Source of the DNA: Jacaranda mimosifolia | Taxonomy: Eukaryota > Streptophyta > Magnoliopsida > Lamiales > Bignoniaceae | Assembly (NCBI GenBank): GCA_018894105.1 | Contig: CM032128.1 | Coordinates: 25,091,001 to 25,155,000 of the forward strand | Reading direction: 5' to 3' | DNA: 64,000 nt | Shown here: positions 25,899 through 36,955 of the stretch, one piece after another | Numbering within the stretch: position 1 is the stretch's first letter | Layout: every line of letters begins with the position of its first letter | Position numbers and translations under genes: made by a program | The notes under the pieces: model-generated | Database searches by the model: none | Seen by the model: only the letters and a program-made list of their open reading frames with translations | What the model was told of the DNA's origin: nothing

Positions 25899-28800
25899 GC
25901 TTTCACTTCTTCTGTGCGATTTCACAGGGAGAAAATTAGAGGACAAACAAGTTGGCTACTCTGATGAATTCACATCCTGAAAGTTGGGGAATCTATATCA
26001 TTACTGTATTCCGGATGTAAGAGTATATATTTTCCATGTAGATTGACCAAGATATACAATTTTACCTTGATTTTCAACTGAAACCTCTCCCTCAAAATGT
26101 TTTATTCCTGGAAAATGGACTTTCAAGGCATCAGATGCAAGTTTTTAGTTTTTCAATCAGAGGTGGTACTCTTATAAGTCCTTCTAAACATGTAAATCTA
26201 AGAAACAGTTTAATACTAATGGAAGCTTCATAGTTATTAAAGCTTTCATTTGGAGCAATAATTTGTGAATTTTTGTAGATCTGTATGAGGGCTTGATAAT
26301 TATTAATAATTGCTATATTCAGGGTTCTCTGTCTAGATTAAAATTTTACTTTTCAAAATTTTTCTTATTGCGTCATCAGTTTAAGAGAACGTGTGGTTTT
26401 GAACTATATGATTTAATGGCTTCACCATACAGGATTATGTGATCCCACACATTGAACCCCCTTAGAGATTGATTTGATGTAATTGCTGATGAATCGGAAA
26501 CCCCTCCTTAAGTCATTTAATTGCTCTTTTTCAATTTTTAGTTTCTGTTTTATTCGTCACCTTAGAATTCAACACCCATATTTTAAGTAAGACAATAACA
26601 TCTTGATTGTTGTGCAGATTTGAAGATGACAAGACAATTTCTAGTCTATATGAGGAATTATGGGAGGAAAATATGAGCAGTGAACGGATAACTCTTCAAC
26701 TATACTTGGGAGAAATTGTTACTCTTATCAATGAAGGAATCATGTCATCCTCATGGGCAAGTAAAAAGAAGGCATGTTTAGTCTTTCTTCTATATTTACT
26801 TAGGCATTCCTCACCTTTCTTTTTCCTTTTTCTTTTGACCAGTATATATAGAATTTACCATCTGCTGTCTTACCATTCTCCCATTGATGAATCACTTGTC
26901 TCGGTGAGGAAATTTGGAATAGTTGAATGTACTTTTCTGAATGTGCAGGCATCACAAGCAATATGTAAGCTCAGTGAAGTCCTAGATGAATCACTGTCTT
27001 CACATCATAATGTTTTGGTCACCTCTCTTATGAAGGAAATTCCCGGGCGTTTGTGGGAGGTAGGCATATTTTTTGAAATAGTACTTAGTCAATCTCATGC
27101 AAATAATACAAGCATGATTTATTTACCAATAACGTGAATACATTTTATGTTGAGAGCCTTAGAAAATAAATAAATAGGGACATCCACAGGTTATCTTCTT
27201 TTGGACTGTGTAGAGCCCTAGGTAACAGATATCTAAGCAGCATTCTTAACAAATGAGTTTTATCCAAGTTTGTCAAAGAATTCATGTATGACCTTCATTT
27301 TCTTCTTTTTAATAGATAAGTAAATGATTTTGCTCGCAATCGGAAAATGCTATTTCAGTAAAGAACAGAGAACAAAGATTTCAGGATCTCTCCTTATAAA
27401 GGGGTTACACAAGAGATGTGTATTATTTAGGGTCCAAAAATAAAAGTAACAACTGGATATGGAAGATCTAGCAAGCCTCTCGAACTGTTAATTGAGAGAA
27501 CAAGGATACCCTTCTCTAGGGAGCAATAAAGTCATTGAAAGTTACCTCAGTTCAAAGGAGGATAGTCTGAGAATGTCACCAAGTTCTGTATCTTCTCTTC
27601 ATAGTTGGTAACAAGCAGCATCTTGTATGTTTTGAAACTTGGAGAAAATCTAACGACGATGCAAACTGAAAATGAGACATGATAATTATGGAGGTAAAGC
27701 ACCATTGCAGCACCGTGAAGGACATATTAATTCTGAACTAAAAAAGAACTCATCCTTTGACCACTGCAACCAAGAATGTCACTCCTTGGAAGTACTGAGT
27801 GGGCTATATGGCTCACTGTTAAGGGTTTGAGAGACATGGGGCAGCCGATTGAAGAAAGGCAATAATGGATGAATGCTGGACAAGATGGTCCATGAGAATC
27901 CTCGGACAAGTAAATCGGACGCTGTTGATAAGAAAATTGATGGCACAGGTATGCATGCTGCGAGTGTAGAAATGCTCCCAATATGGATGCTTGCATGGCA
28001 AGGATAGCAACTTGATGCCTTTTACCAAACAAATCACAGTTACAGGCTTACAGCATTACTTTAATAAGTGGAAAGAAGAAAAGAGGGATTAATCGAGGAA
28101 GATTATGCAATTGGAAGATTGAGGAACAGGATTGGGCAAATTGCTAGAATAGCAGTGATCCTGAGATATAAATGGCCTAGCATGCAATTTTTCCTAGAGA
28201 AAGAAGGCAGGGCATAGAGATCCAAATCAAAACCTTGATTTTACTTTTGGGCTTACTAAAAGGCCAGGGAGCAGATGTAACCTCAAGCATTTCTCTTCTT
28301 GCAAGCTTACTATTTCTGTGTGAAACTTTTCATCTGTTTTGTCTGGATTTCCAGTTTTCTTGATAATTCTCTTGTTTTGTATCTACAAACTATTATAAGT
28401 AAGCATAGTCTGTCAATGTACATCCATATAATATATGTTTTACTGCGTGACAGGGGAAGGATGCTGTGTTAAATGCATTATCTGCCCTTTGTATTTCATG
28501 CCATGAAGCAATTTCTGCTTCCAATCCTGATGCTCCAAATGCTATATTGACCCTTATATCATCTGCATGCACGAAGAAAGCACAAAAATATCGTGAAGCA
28601 GCTTTTTGCTGTCTTGAGCAGGTATGCCATGCTGCAGTGCTCATTGCTATTCTGCAATCTTGAACACATTGCTCTTCAGCTTGCAATGTGAATGTTCCAA
28701 AACTTTTTCATTCCTGCTTGTTGGATGACCAAATAGATCCGTAAGATATATGCCTTCAATTGGGCTGTCAATCTTCTTCTCTTCCTTTTTGTTGCATGAA

Positions 28801-31279
28801 CGAAGACTGACAGCAGTGAGCATGCCATTGGCCTCATGGCCAAAAAGAAGAAACTGAAAAAAGCAGCAGCTTGTTTATTGTGGTGTTGTTCTTTCATATA
28901 TATATATAGAGAGAGAGAGAGGGGGGGGGGGGGGGGGTTGGGGGGGTGAGAGGAAAAGCCATAACTAAAGAATATAAATAATACTGCAAAAAAAATATTC
29001 TGGAAAAAGGTTGAGCAAAATGGACCTGTGGAAAGAATAAAATGGGAACCAAATTTATAAAGCATTCTATCCAAATCTGAGCACGACTGAAGAGATTATG
29101 TTTTTCTTCGTATTACTTCTTTTCAGATATTTTTCCCAAGTGTGTTATATTCAATCCTTTTTGCTTAAAACTTATTTCTCTTTTTTTGAATCTGTTTTTA
29201 GGTTATCAAAGCATTCAACAACCCAGAATTCTTTAACATGGTTTTTCCATCTCTATTGGAGATGGGCAATTCGCTTGCCCATACCAAGTCAAGTCAAATA
29301 TCCTTGGCAAGTGATGGAAAAGCAGGTACGGCACAAGTCCTTTTACCAGTCTGGGTCCCATAATAATCCCTCTTAAAAAAATGAGATGGAAGCATCAGAT
29401 CCTGATGGCATTAGTATTTCAAAGTTTGTATTGCAGTACTATCTTCTTTCTGAAATCTGAAGTAGCCTTTTTTTTGTAATGGTGAATCGGAATTCATTGC
29501 TTTCACTTGTATATCATCATTTTGGTTCCACTATCCTAGTGAAAGCGGGTGTCCAGAGCTGGTTTGAATCTTGATGTGCAGTAAAACTGAAATAGGGCCA
29601 GAAATTTAATTTTATTCCTCAAACTTATTATTTGATTCTCGTGTCTTTGATTAATGAAACACATACAAAATTAACAGTAATTATTCACTTTTTGATTATC
29701 AACAAAATGTATGATTTTGTTTTTCCAAGAATGACTTGTATTGAACCTAAATTTTCTCATTGGTTTTAAGTATGAAACTGGAGGTACTACTTTTCCAATG
29801 GATGCCATTATTGTAAAATCCTTGTCAATCTGTTAGGCTTGTAACTTCCAGTCTCTTAGATGGGAGATCTTGATGCACCAAAGAGGCTGGCATGTAAAGA
29901 CCTTTTCCTTTCCCCCGCAAAATGACAATTGAAAAACATATAGCCATATTTTGAGTAATACCTTACAGGTTCTCTAAAGCATCTGAAATTAGGAAACTAT
30001 CTAATTAGTGTCATGCTTCATCCTTTATCTCAATTATATCTCCATGATATCAGGACTTCCATCATTACCATCATGTGGTCGTATATTGTTTTCTCTGGTG
30101 ATTAATACCTACCAATTACCACGTATATCATCTCAATGAAGAGGGTCTAAAGAGAGTTTTCTTTTTCCTATTATAAAGATATCAACTATCAAGATGCGTT
30201 CTGTTCAATGTCACAAGTTTTCAGTTATACTGCAAACAAGTTATCCAACTATTTGTAATTTGATTGTGACACTTCAGATACTTAGACTAAGCAGTATTTC
30301 TTGGTGCAGATGAGCCAGAGAGTTCTCCAGCTGCTTTACATGATAAAATATTAAACTGTGTTACAGCCTGCATCCATGTGGCCCGCATTGGTGATATCCT
30401 TGTGCAACAAAGAAACTTTATTGATTTGTATTTATTTTCTCTCTCCCCTACTTTCCCGTGGACAGGTTCGTCACTTATTTCCATTTTACCATATTTCACC
30501 TCTTAATCAGTTTTATCTCATGCTCACGCTGTATACTTTTCATGTTTTATACAGTTAAAATGTCAGTTTTTTCTTCTATCAAAGAGCTCTGCTCAAAGTT
30601 GCATAGTAGTATAAAGGACTTGCCAGACTGCACCATGCAAACCAGCATAACTGCTTTTATTCATGAGGTAATATCAGCCCCCATAGTTCTTTTAGTTACA
30701 CTATAGGACACTTTTGTGGATTCTAACCTGACCATCTAAATATATTCAGTTATTCCATACTCTGTCACCTGAAGTGCTTAAATCCCTTCGCATGATAAAA
30801 ATTGGCCAGGTATGTTATTCTCCTTATTCTCCCTTCTTTCTTTCTTTGTTAGTCTATCTTGTATATTTTTTTGTCGAGTTTATCCACATATACAGTACAT
30901 GCATCTAAATACAGAACTTCTACCATGCATTTCAAAGATATAAGCTCTAAAGCTGTTTACTTATGGGCTGTAGTCTCTCTTGAGTCTCATTCTCTATCAT
31001 TTCAAAATTACAATTTATTGAACATGAATTTGCATTGAATTGAATAATTGAAATTCCTGTTTTATGGATGAATATGATCAGGTTCATATAGCAGCTGCTG
31101 AGTGCCTGCTGGAGTTAACACATCTTTATGCGGCTGCTCCACCGGTCCATTGGACGGAATTAGGGTTTATGAGTGAACTTATTGATCTGTGCCAAGTAGA
31201 AAAAAGTGAACAGGCTAAATCTTTGTTGAGGAAATGTATGGACATCCTAGGAAAGCTCAAAGAAGATATAAAACCATAG
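5441..31279 (+). CDS. ECM29: Proteasome adaptor/scaffold protein ECM29 (HEAT-repeat), 35 exons
   Basis: Encodes a 1822-aa all-helical HEAT/ARM-repeat protein. In the family, ECM29 binds the 26S proteasome, links core and regulatory particles and takes part in its quality control and localisation. The start is MAESSTYSS; the family's conserved N-terminal block (LDRMLTRLALCDDSKLQDLL) follows at once. Exons: 5441-5647, 6630-6797, 6871-6960, 7786-7922, 8004-8094, 8246-8328, 8418-8524, 8779-8931, 9981-10045, 10903-10990, 11111-11189, 11276-11384, 11467-11526, 11669-11787, 12706-13084, 13208-13392, 13483-13555, 16218-16368, 16488-16657, 16845-17192, 18192-18359, 18466-18759, 19035-19211, 22269-22532, 23224-23322, 23501-23685, 24941-25276, 26618-26771, 26949-27059, 28454-28621, 29202-29325, 30310-30465, 30555-30667, 30750-30809, 31082-31279. 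All phases join without a stop and total 5469 nt, close to the plant family length as I remember it. One intron (26772-26948) starts with GC. The gene looks intact. Confidence 0.93.
7359..7384 (+). repeat. G-run tract with quadruplex potential (ECM29 intron 3)
   Basis: Four runs of 3-6 G separated by single T residues, on the transcribed (sense) strand. It lies mid-intron, far from splice sites. Confidence 0.85.
14615..15640 (+). mobile_element. Decayed LTR (Copia-like) fragment in ECM29 intron 17
   Basis: Two diverged direct repeats share a block order. TTTCAATATCTAGTCTTA, an AGTAATGG word, a TATATA stretch and TTGTACTTGTATTTGACC occur at about 14630-14720. Matching words occur at about 15499-15605. 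The second copy is preceded by GAGCTTGAGGGGATATTAG, which resembles the polypurine tract and LTR start of plant Copia elements. The ~750 bp between have no intact gag or pol frame. The intron holding it is 2.7 kb (13556-16217). Probably a truncated, old, non-autonomous element; exact ends are uncertain. Confidence 0.45.
19467..19482. repeat. Poly-C tract in ECM29 intron 23
   Basis: A run of 16 C residues followed by CTCCTCCTTCCTTCC. It gives a G-run on the template strand. Confidence 0.9.
23081..23253 (+). repeat. 87-bp tandem duplication spanning an intron/exon border
   Basis: Copy 1 (23081-23166) and copy 2 (23168-23253) are identical except for one base (CCAGAAATTG against CCAGCAATTG). 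Each contains the polypyrimidine/TTTACAG acceptor of ECM29 intron 24 and the first 30 bases of exon 25 (GGTGCAGGAATTGCAATTCG). Only the second acceptor keeps the frame open. The first leads to TCA TAA about 33 nt in. Confidence 0.95.
25790..25900. repeat. Compound microsatellite: T-run, G-run, (GT)n, (GA)n in ECM29 intron 27
   Basis: A T-run, then about 18 G with GTGGGG interruptions, then (GT) about 13 units and (GA) about 11 units. It is in an intron; apparent small ORFs on the other strand here (HTHTHT, SLSLSL) are only repeat translations. Confidence 0.93.
26772..26948 (+). other. Non-canonical GC-AG intron in ECM29 (intron 28)
   Basis: The upstream exon must end ..SKKK at AAGAAG. The next bases are GCATGT, which gives the donor AAG|GCATGT. 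The acceptor is TGTGCAG before GCATCACAAGC, and the frame continues with ..QAICKLSEVLDESL. The only nearby GT donor (GTAAAA, 10 nt upstream) would shift the frame and reach a stop within about 6 codons. GC-AG introns are a known minor class. Confidence 0.8.
28900..28950. repeat. (TA)n-(GA)n-G16 compound microsatellite in ECM29 intron 30
   Basis: TATATATATA, then AGAGAGAGAGAG, then 17 G with a TT break and 7 more G. The G runs are on the sense strand. Confidence 0.92.
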
Positions 31280-32389
31280 GAAAAAAGATTTTTTCTTTTT
31301 TCCCTTTTTTTTGCTTTAAATTATATTGGAACAATATAAAAGGATGCATAGCATATGCTCCAATACAAATGGAAAATGATATGGGTGTTGATTGTAGCAG
31401 TTCAGAATCTGACATTATATTGATACATTAATTCTCACTCAGCAAATCTCAATCTAGATTCTCAATTATATTTTTAAGATTTCCCTTACTGCTCTCCCTA
31501 GGCAACTTCTCTTGATCCTAATAACCATACAGATTTAAGTCCCATCTATACTTGTTTCCCTTAACCCATTTTAAGCCCATCATAGCTTTTAGTTTTGCTA
31601 GTCAAGTTTGTAAACGGGTTAAATTGGGATGAGTTGAAAACACTTGATCTCTATTATAAGTTTGTTGGACTTAGATTGATATTGAAAAAAAATAATTTAA
31701 TTTAAAGATATACCTTAAGTGGTTTTAATTTTTTGGGTATTGATGTTTATATTATAAGTTATAGTTTTAACTGGAAACATGTTTTTTCTTAAATGCTAGC
31801 TCATATAAACAGATATTTCTCACCATTATCTTTAGAAAGAGATGAGAGTTTTTAAAACTGGAAACTATTTATAAAGAGTAGAGGAGATTCACAAATATTT
31901 CACCCTTATCCAACATTAGTTTCTTTACACACACACACACACACACACATCATATCTAAAGTTATGTTTCAAATTTATGTAAACCCAAACGTCACGGCAT
32001 GATTTAGATAGTCTTCAAGCTTCTTGTATATTTACAATTACATGCTCATTTTTGAGAAGCTTGTGGATCAACAAACCTTGAAAATAACAAGTTTTAGTTA
32101 TTTTGATGTTTAGAATGATTTGATATGACTGAATGAGGCACAACCTTTGGTTGGGAATGTCAATGAATCTAATTTTTCGAATTTGATCAAAGTTTATATC
32201 CGATTATAAATTTTTATAATTTAAAATAAGTAGATCGAATATGAAAATAAGCAAATTAGATTAGCTAAATATCTGAACCTTAATTTAATTTCTTAGTTAA
32301 ATTAATTCTCTTATATAATATTAATAGAGGTTTTTAAATAAAAAATTATATGTTATATTTGACTAATGTCTATATTTTGCTATTGATAT

Positions 32390-32502
32390 TTTTCTTATTT
32401 ACACACACCATACGTCTAGTGTCCTCTAAATTCGAACCATCAACCTCACACTTTATATGTGAGACTCGTGTTGTTGGGCTATATATCACTTAGCTAATTA
32501 TT
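32390..32502 (-). mobile_element. SINE-like repeat, copy 2
   Basis: On the minus strand: TAGCTAAGTGATATA (A-box-like), then TGTGAGGTTGATGGTTCGAATTT (B-box-like), then ACTAGACGTATGGTGTGTGTAAATAAG. This is the best preserved member of the family seen here. Confidence 0.6.
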
Positions 32503-32510
32503 ACGAATAC

Positions 32511-32617
32511 TTTTTTTATTTATACAAACGTACATAAAAAAATTCACTAGATTTGAATTTCCAACCTCACTTTATTTGTGAAATTTATGTCTACAGGCCA
32601 CTTTGCACGCCATTAAC
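32511..32617 (-). mobile_element. SINE-like repeat, copy 3
   Basis: On the minus strand: GTGGCCTGTAGACATA, AAAGTGAGGTTGGAAATTC, AAATCTAGTG, then GTACGTTTGTATAAAT and an A tail. It lies head-to-tail directly beside copy 2. Confidence 0.5.
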
Positions 32618-32696
32618 ATCCGGTTTTAGTCTTACAAATATTAGCCTTACAAATAATGCATAATGATTTACCTATAAATCGATACATAACGTGTCG

Positions 32697-32802
32697 AATG
32701 ATTGATTGGTCTGATAACATCACACTCGCATTTATATAATATGAGGTTTAGGATTTGAACTCAAACTAATCCGAAGTACTCATGTGTTTGTAATTAAAAA
32801 AG
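32697..32802 (+). mobile_element. SINE-like repeat, copy 4
   Basis: On the plus strand: GATTGATTGGTCTGATAAC, ATGAGGTTTAGGATTTGAAC, TCAAACTAATCC, then CATGTGTTTGTAATTAAAAAAG. Same block order as copies 2 and 3 in the opposite orientation. Confidence 0.5.
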
Positions 32803-34091
32803 AATATAATTTGAAAACAAGGATCTGCTAGCCAAATATTCACCAATATACAACATAAAAATTACTAGAAACCTCAAATTTAACCGCAAACTATGTTGGG
32901 GGTGTTATATTTACATACAATCCCAAAAAAATAGAAAAAAAAAATATTAAAATTAGACAAAAAATTTTGTCGAATTTAAAATATTCATCGGACTAGATAT
33001 ATTATCAACTAATATAAATCTTATAGAATATTAAGCCAATTTCAAATATAACTATTGAAATTAAATTCGAATGATACTAATTTGATACGAATAAGACCCG
33101 TTGAGAACCCTATTTTTAAATCAAATATAAACAAAACAGTCTAACAAATCCAATAATTTGATGGGCCCAATTAGCTAAATCAACCCAAATCAAATTGGCA
33201 GCCACCGAGTGACTTATACGGATCGAGTTCGAGTTTGCCACGTTGGCCAAACTGGTTCCCCCAACTTACTAGCTTAGTTACTAGTATACATTCGATAATT
33301 TTTTGGATTCTTGAGTTATACTAAAATTTGAGTGCGACATCCTATAAATACTACATGAACTTTGTATTTTATAATTGACTTTCTTCTATTATATTTAAGA
33401 GAATATTAATTGTAGTTTGAAATTTTACTTGAACATGATAGATATTTCAAGTATCGATCCTACAAACAAGTATCGATTCTACTAATAGCATATAACTAAC
33501 TAATTCGTAGATTTCCTCATGGCCCTTGCTCCCCATTTTAATAACTATAAAGCATTCTTATCCAGATCCACCAAAGGTCTACTGCAGCTCTCAGCCACTA
33601 AATCATGAGCATTGACCATAGTGTTACAAGCTTTCCACAGTTAGTTCAGAATCTGAACATTTCTCATGTTTTAACAATAATGCACAACTCTCAAAATAGG
33701 GACAACAGCGAAAACAGAAAACCTCCATATCCAAAGATAACAACACAACATGTACAACATGTAACAACAGAAAACAGATCAACAATCAAACAACTGAATG
33801 CAAACTGACAACAATATGTACAAACAGAATGGAAGCACACAATTCATGGCCTGTGAAAACAATCCAAGACAACAAAAATTAGAAGTATTTAATCACAATC
33901 AAGAAAAGTAGATCCAATTTAACATAAAATCCAACAGAAATTATGTCCGAGCATCAACCAAGAAAAAAGTAGGAATATTCAATATCAGAACAACCACCAG
34001 GCAAGCGAGAAGGAAGGGAGAATGATTCACCTAAGCTGGTGATTTCTATATAACCAAACCGCTCCATTTGAGGTCACTTGATAGTAATACC

Positions 34092-35117
34092 TCAAAACAC
34101 AAGCCAATGGTATGAGAGAAATTGATAGAACTGATCGGGAGCTGTTGACAGAAACCTATCTCTATGGTCTGTGAATATCTTTTGCACTGCCTCAGCAAGC
34201 AGTTTCTCATCCTCCTCATACTCCCAAGCCATTGCAGCATCATAATTGGTAATTGAATCCAACTCCGACCGAAATCCCATAACCATGAAATACACACTCT
34301 CCAGCACATATCCTGATAGTGGCAAGTGCAATTCTGGGATCCAGATCGTGTTGAATGCCTGCGGTGAAAAATTGATAGAGAATCCTCCGGAAAGCAAGTT
34401 TCTTCTCCACTCAACAAGCTGTTCATCTCTCAGTAATAATCTCCCCTGTTTCTTGGAATCTGTAATGGTAACACTCTGAAGCGAAGGCTGACACTTGACG
34501 AGCAAACATAGCACACATAGCCAGTCTCTGCACCATCTGAGGGGCCACATTATGTCACCCGTGATACGATAGGATGGAACATCATTAGAAGTTTCTTGAT
34601 CTTCTTGTTCCTCATCAAGCTCATGTCTTGTCCTCTTATGCACCGAAGTAGCTACGAGTGTCACTAAGCTTTCAACCATAGCACCACGACTTTTGAGTTT
34701 TGCCTTCCACTTCAGGAGTGAGTAACCGCAGAGGCCTCCTGGACATGTAAACTCCAAGTAAATTGATTTGAGTTGTGAAAAGTTCGGAAGGAATAAGGAG
34801 AACTTCAGCTTTTGAATTGATGATGACTGAATAATTCCAGTGATTTCTTCAGTGGTGTGGTCAAGTATCTGAGGGAAAAGATTCCGAATGCTTTCAGCTG
34901 ACTGAGTATAGGGCATTTCAGTACCAGGAAGGGTTATGGAAACAGTTTGAATGTGATATATAGTCAAAGCGAAATGCTTGGAAACGAGTGTGCATTGACA
35001 CAAAAATTTTAGGTCACGTATCCGACTTAATATCAAGAAGAGTAGTTCGTTCGGCATACGAGCAAAGAGATCTTCGTGTCCTACTTCCTCCCTCTTTTGC
35101 AGTTTCATCAAATCCAT
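34092..35117 (-). CDS. F-box protein (single coding exon, 341 aa)
   Basis: Substrate-recognition subunit of an SCF-type ubiquitin ligase by family; the substrate is unknown. An F-box lies at about residues 16-55 (DLFARMPNELLFLILSRI followed by FLCQCTLVSKHFA), which would bind SKP1/ASK. The rest lacks kelch or LRR repeats. Its layout resembles the intronless plant F-box group that includes AUF1 and At4g18380-like proteins, and that assignment is by eye only. The ATG at 35117 is the first ATG in the frame; a GTG two codons earlier is not a start. A potassium- and serine-rich linker (HKRTRHELDEEQEDQETSND) lies mid-protein. The gene reads toward ECM29. A leader intron is likely (see 35169-35997). 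Confidence 0.85.
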   Translation of the reverse strand: MDLMKLQKREEVGHEDLFARMPNELLFLILSRIRDLKFLCQCTLVSKHFALTIYHIQTVSITLPGTEMPYTQSAESIRNLFPQILDHTTEEITGIIQSSSIQKLKFSLFLPNFSQLKSIYLEFTCPGGLCGYSLLKWKAKLKSRGAMVESLVTLVATSVHKRTRHELDEEQEDQETSNDVPSYRITGDIMWPLRWCRDWLCVLCLLVKCQPSLQSVTITDSKKQGRLLLRDEQLVEWRRNLLSGGFSINFSPQAFNTIWIPELHLPLSGYVLESVYFMVMGFRSELDSITNYDAAMAWEYEEDEKLLAEAVQKIFTDHRDRFLSTAPDQFYQFLSYHWLVF

Positions 35118-35168
35118 TTTCACCGGATTCAGATCCTTTCTTTTTCTTCTTTTTCACTCTGTAGATTT

Positions 35169-35997
35169 CTGTCAATAAAAAAAAAATCAGTACACAGAAA
35201 ACAGAACACTCGACAGAAATGGTTTCCCACATCCATATTCTTGAGCACAAAACTTGTAGTGGTGTATTTGAAAATGAAGACAAGGAAAAGTTGGGCTTTG
35301 AATGACAAGACCCACAATTTTGATATAATTTTTACATTAATGAAGAAAATTCAAGAAATATTACTGGTGCTGACTGCAAATGACCAAACTGAGCTGAAAA
35401 AATTTTGAGCTCGGGTGCAAGGTGAATTACTTTGGCTTGATCCAGATCAGGTGTAAAAATTACAAGAGGAACACATACAGCAATCAAATACATCTAATAT
35501 GCTCAGTTTACAAGATTTTTATCAGATTCTACCTATCCATCAGGATGGTACATAAATGGCAAATTGAATTGCTTTCTAATTACAATACCTAAAAATGGCT
35601 TTTCCTAGAATCAAGAGTAGGGTTTAAAAATATTGTAAGCTTCTCGGATGTGGTAGCCTAGTGTTGGAGTAATTAACAAAATGTGCAGGCATGTCTCTGA
35701 TATAAGTGGCATCAACCATGTAAATTTTAACGGAGCACATTATTTAACTATAATTCTTATATATAATAGATCATCTTAGAAGAAACATCTTCCTGGAAAA
35801 AAATAGTATACACAAATCACAAATTATTCAAGGAAAGAAATCATGCCACTTCTATCCCAAGAGATAAATACAATATCCACAAAGGAAAATAATATATGTC
35901 AACAAACATAAACCTTCAATTATTTCCACAAGAACACCAAAACAAACTAATAGTAATGACAAGAAATAGAAAGAAAAACATGAAGGAGAATTCTCAC
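35169..35997 (-). other. Probable 5'-leader intron of the F-box gene
   Basis: On the minus strand, CGACTAAAAG|GTGAGAAT at 35998/35997 is a good donor, and TTTATTGACAG at 35169 is a good acceptor about 50 nt before the ATG. The upstream leader exon would run from about 36100 to 35998. Introns in the leader are common in this F-box group. Confidence 0.55.
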
Positions 35998-36065
35998 CTT
36001 TTAGTCGCTGGTTGGTAAATGGATGCGGAGGTGGGGATTTTAGCCCTCTTGGCAAGGGAGGTGGA

Positions 36066-36073
36066 AAACCCTA
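36066..36073 (+). promoter_or_regulatory. Telobox (AAACCCTA) at the F-box gene 5' end
   Basis: AAACCCTA lies just outside or within the predicted F-box leader exon. Teloboxes (AAACCCTAA and relatives) are enriched near the transcription starts of plant genes active in dividing cells. Confidence 0.4.
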
Positions 36074-36739
36074 CAATCCCCAACTTTCTCGAACCTTTAA
36101 GGTTAGGAGCATCAAAATGAATGATTATGGTAACATGGTCATTAATGTGGTCTTTCCATTATTACCCAATTATGTCCAGTTTTTCATTTATAAGATACAT
36201 TTACTAATTTAATACTAACTATTTCTTTTTAAGGTTGAGATGCACTTCAGTCTTTTGGGTAACATAAAAATGGATGTGGATTTTTCGACTCCTACTTATG
36301 TGTAACAATTAAAAAAAGTGGATATGTAGTTAGAACCAGAGAAGAAATATATAACTAACACATTCAAGGCTTAAGTTTGAGATCTACTCAGAGGAGACTA
36401 GCCTTTTACTATGAAGTTAGGCCTCTTTTGAACAGTTTCTATGGTCATAAAGGTATCATGTAATGAGTTGCTAGAAGTTTCCACCTCAGACTAAAATTTC
36501 AAGAGGCTAAATAAACAAAAATCATAAATGTGCGAGATTGATTGAAAATTGATGCACTTTCAGATATAAGACAATTAATTTATCAATCGATAATTTAATT
36601 ACAAATTGTTCATATGCTATTTAAATTTAATTATGCTCAAAAGAGAAATCCAAAAGGATAAGATAAAATTCCAAACAAGAAAATGTTAGAAAAATACCTT
36701 TAAATGAAAGAGATCAGATACATTTAACGTCAATAGACA

Positions 36740-36837
36740 AAACGAGAGAGAGAGAGAGAGGGAGAGAGAGAAAGTATCAAAATCCAAGATGGGCACATTA
36801 AAAGAAAGGACGAGAATTGAAGTGGGAAAAACTGTGA

Positions 36838-36883
<46 letters not shown>

Positions 36884-36955
36884 AGTACCAAAATCCAAGA
36901 TGAGCACATCAAAAGAAAGGACAAGAGAATCTAAGTGGGAAAAACTGTGATATCA
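36740..36955. repeat. Local duplication (~112 bp) with GA/GT microsatellites
   Basis: A (GA)n tract followed by CAAAATCCAAGATGGGCACA..AAAAGAAAGGACGAG..GTGGGAAAAACTGTGAT occurs twice, with CAAAATCC starting near 36778 and 36889. The copies differ by several substitutions and by a (GT)n tract in the second. Confidence 0.85.

Larger units (their letters stand above)
31280..34091. other. Intergenic DNA between ECM29 and the F-box gene (convergent ends)
   Basis: Begins with the ECM29 3' untranslated region and ends with that of the F-box gene, which is transcribed toward it. The middle is AT-rich and has a (CA)n tract at about 31928-31949 and three SINE-like copies between 32390 and 32802. The 67-codon frame at 33605 is N/T/Q-rich with no recognisable motif and is not called. 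Confidence 0.6.

Noticed and set aside
27727..28032. 101-codon minus-strand frame inside ECM29 intron 29
   Set aside because: No recognisable motif, and it begins and ends without splice or promoter context. Likely chance, though the surrounding 27.35-28.29 kb is compositionally distinct.
28676..29074. 132-codon minus-strand frame in ECM29 intron 30
   Set aside because: Includes microsatellite translation (PPNPPPPPLSLSLSL) and no recognisable domain.
33605..33808. 67-codon plus-strand frame
   Set aside because: N/T/Q-rich, low complexity, no homology recognised, sits in the 3' flank of the F-box gene.
36686..36924. Frames reading SLSLSL and HTHTHT
   Set aside because: These are translations of GA and GT microsatellites.
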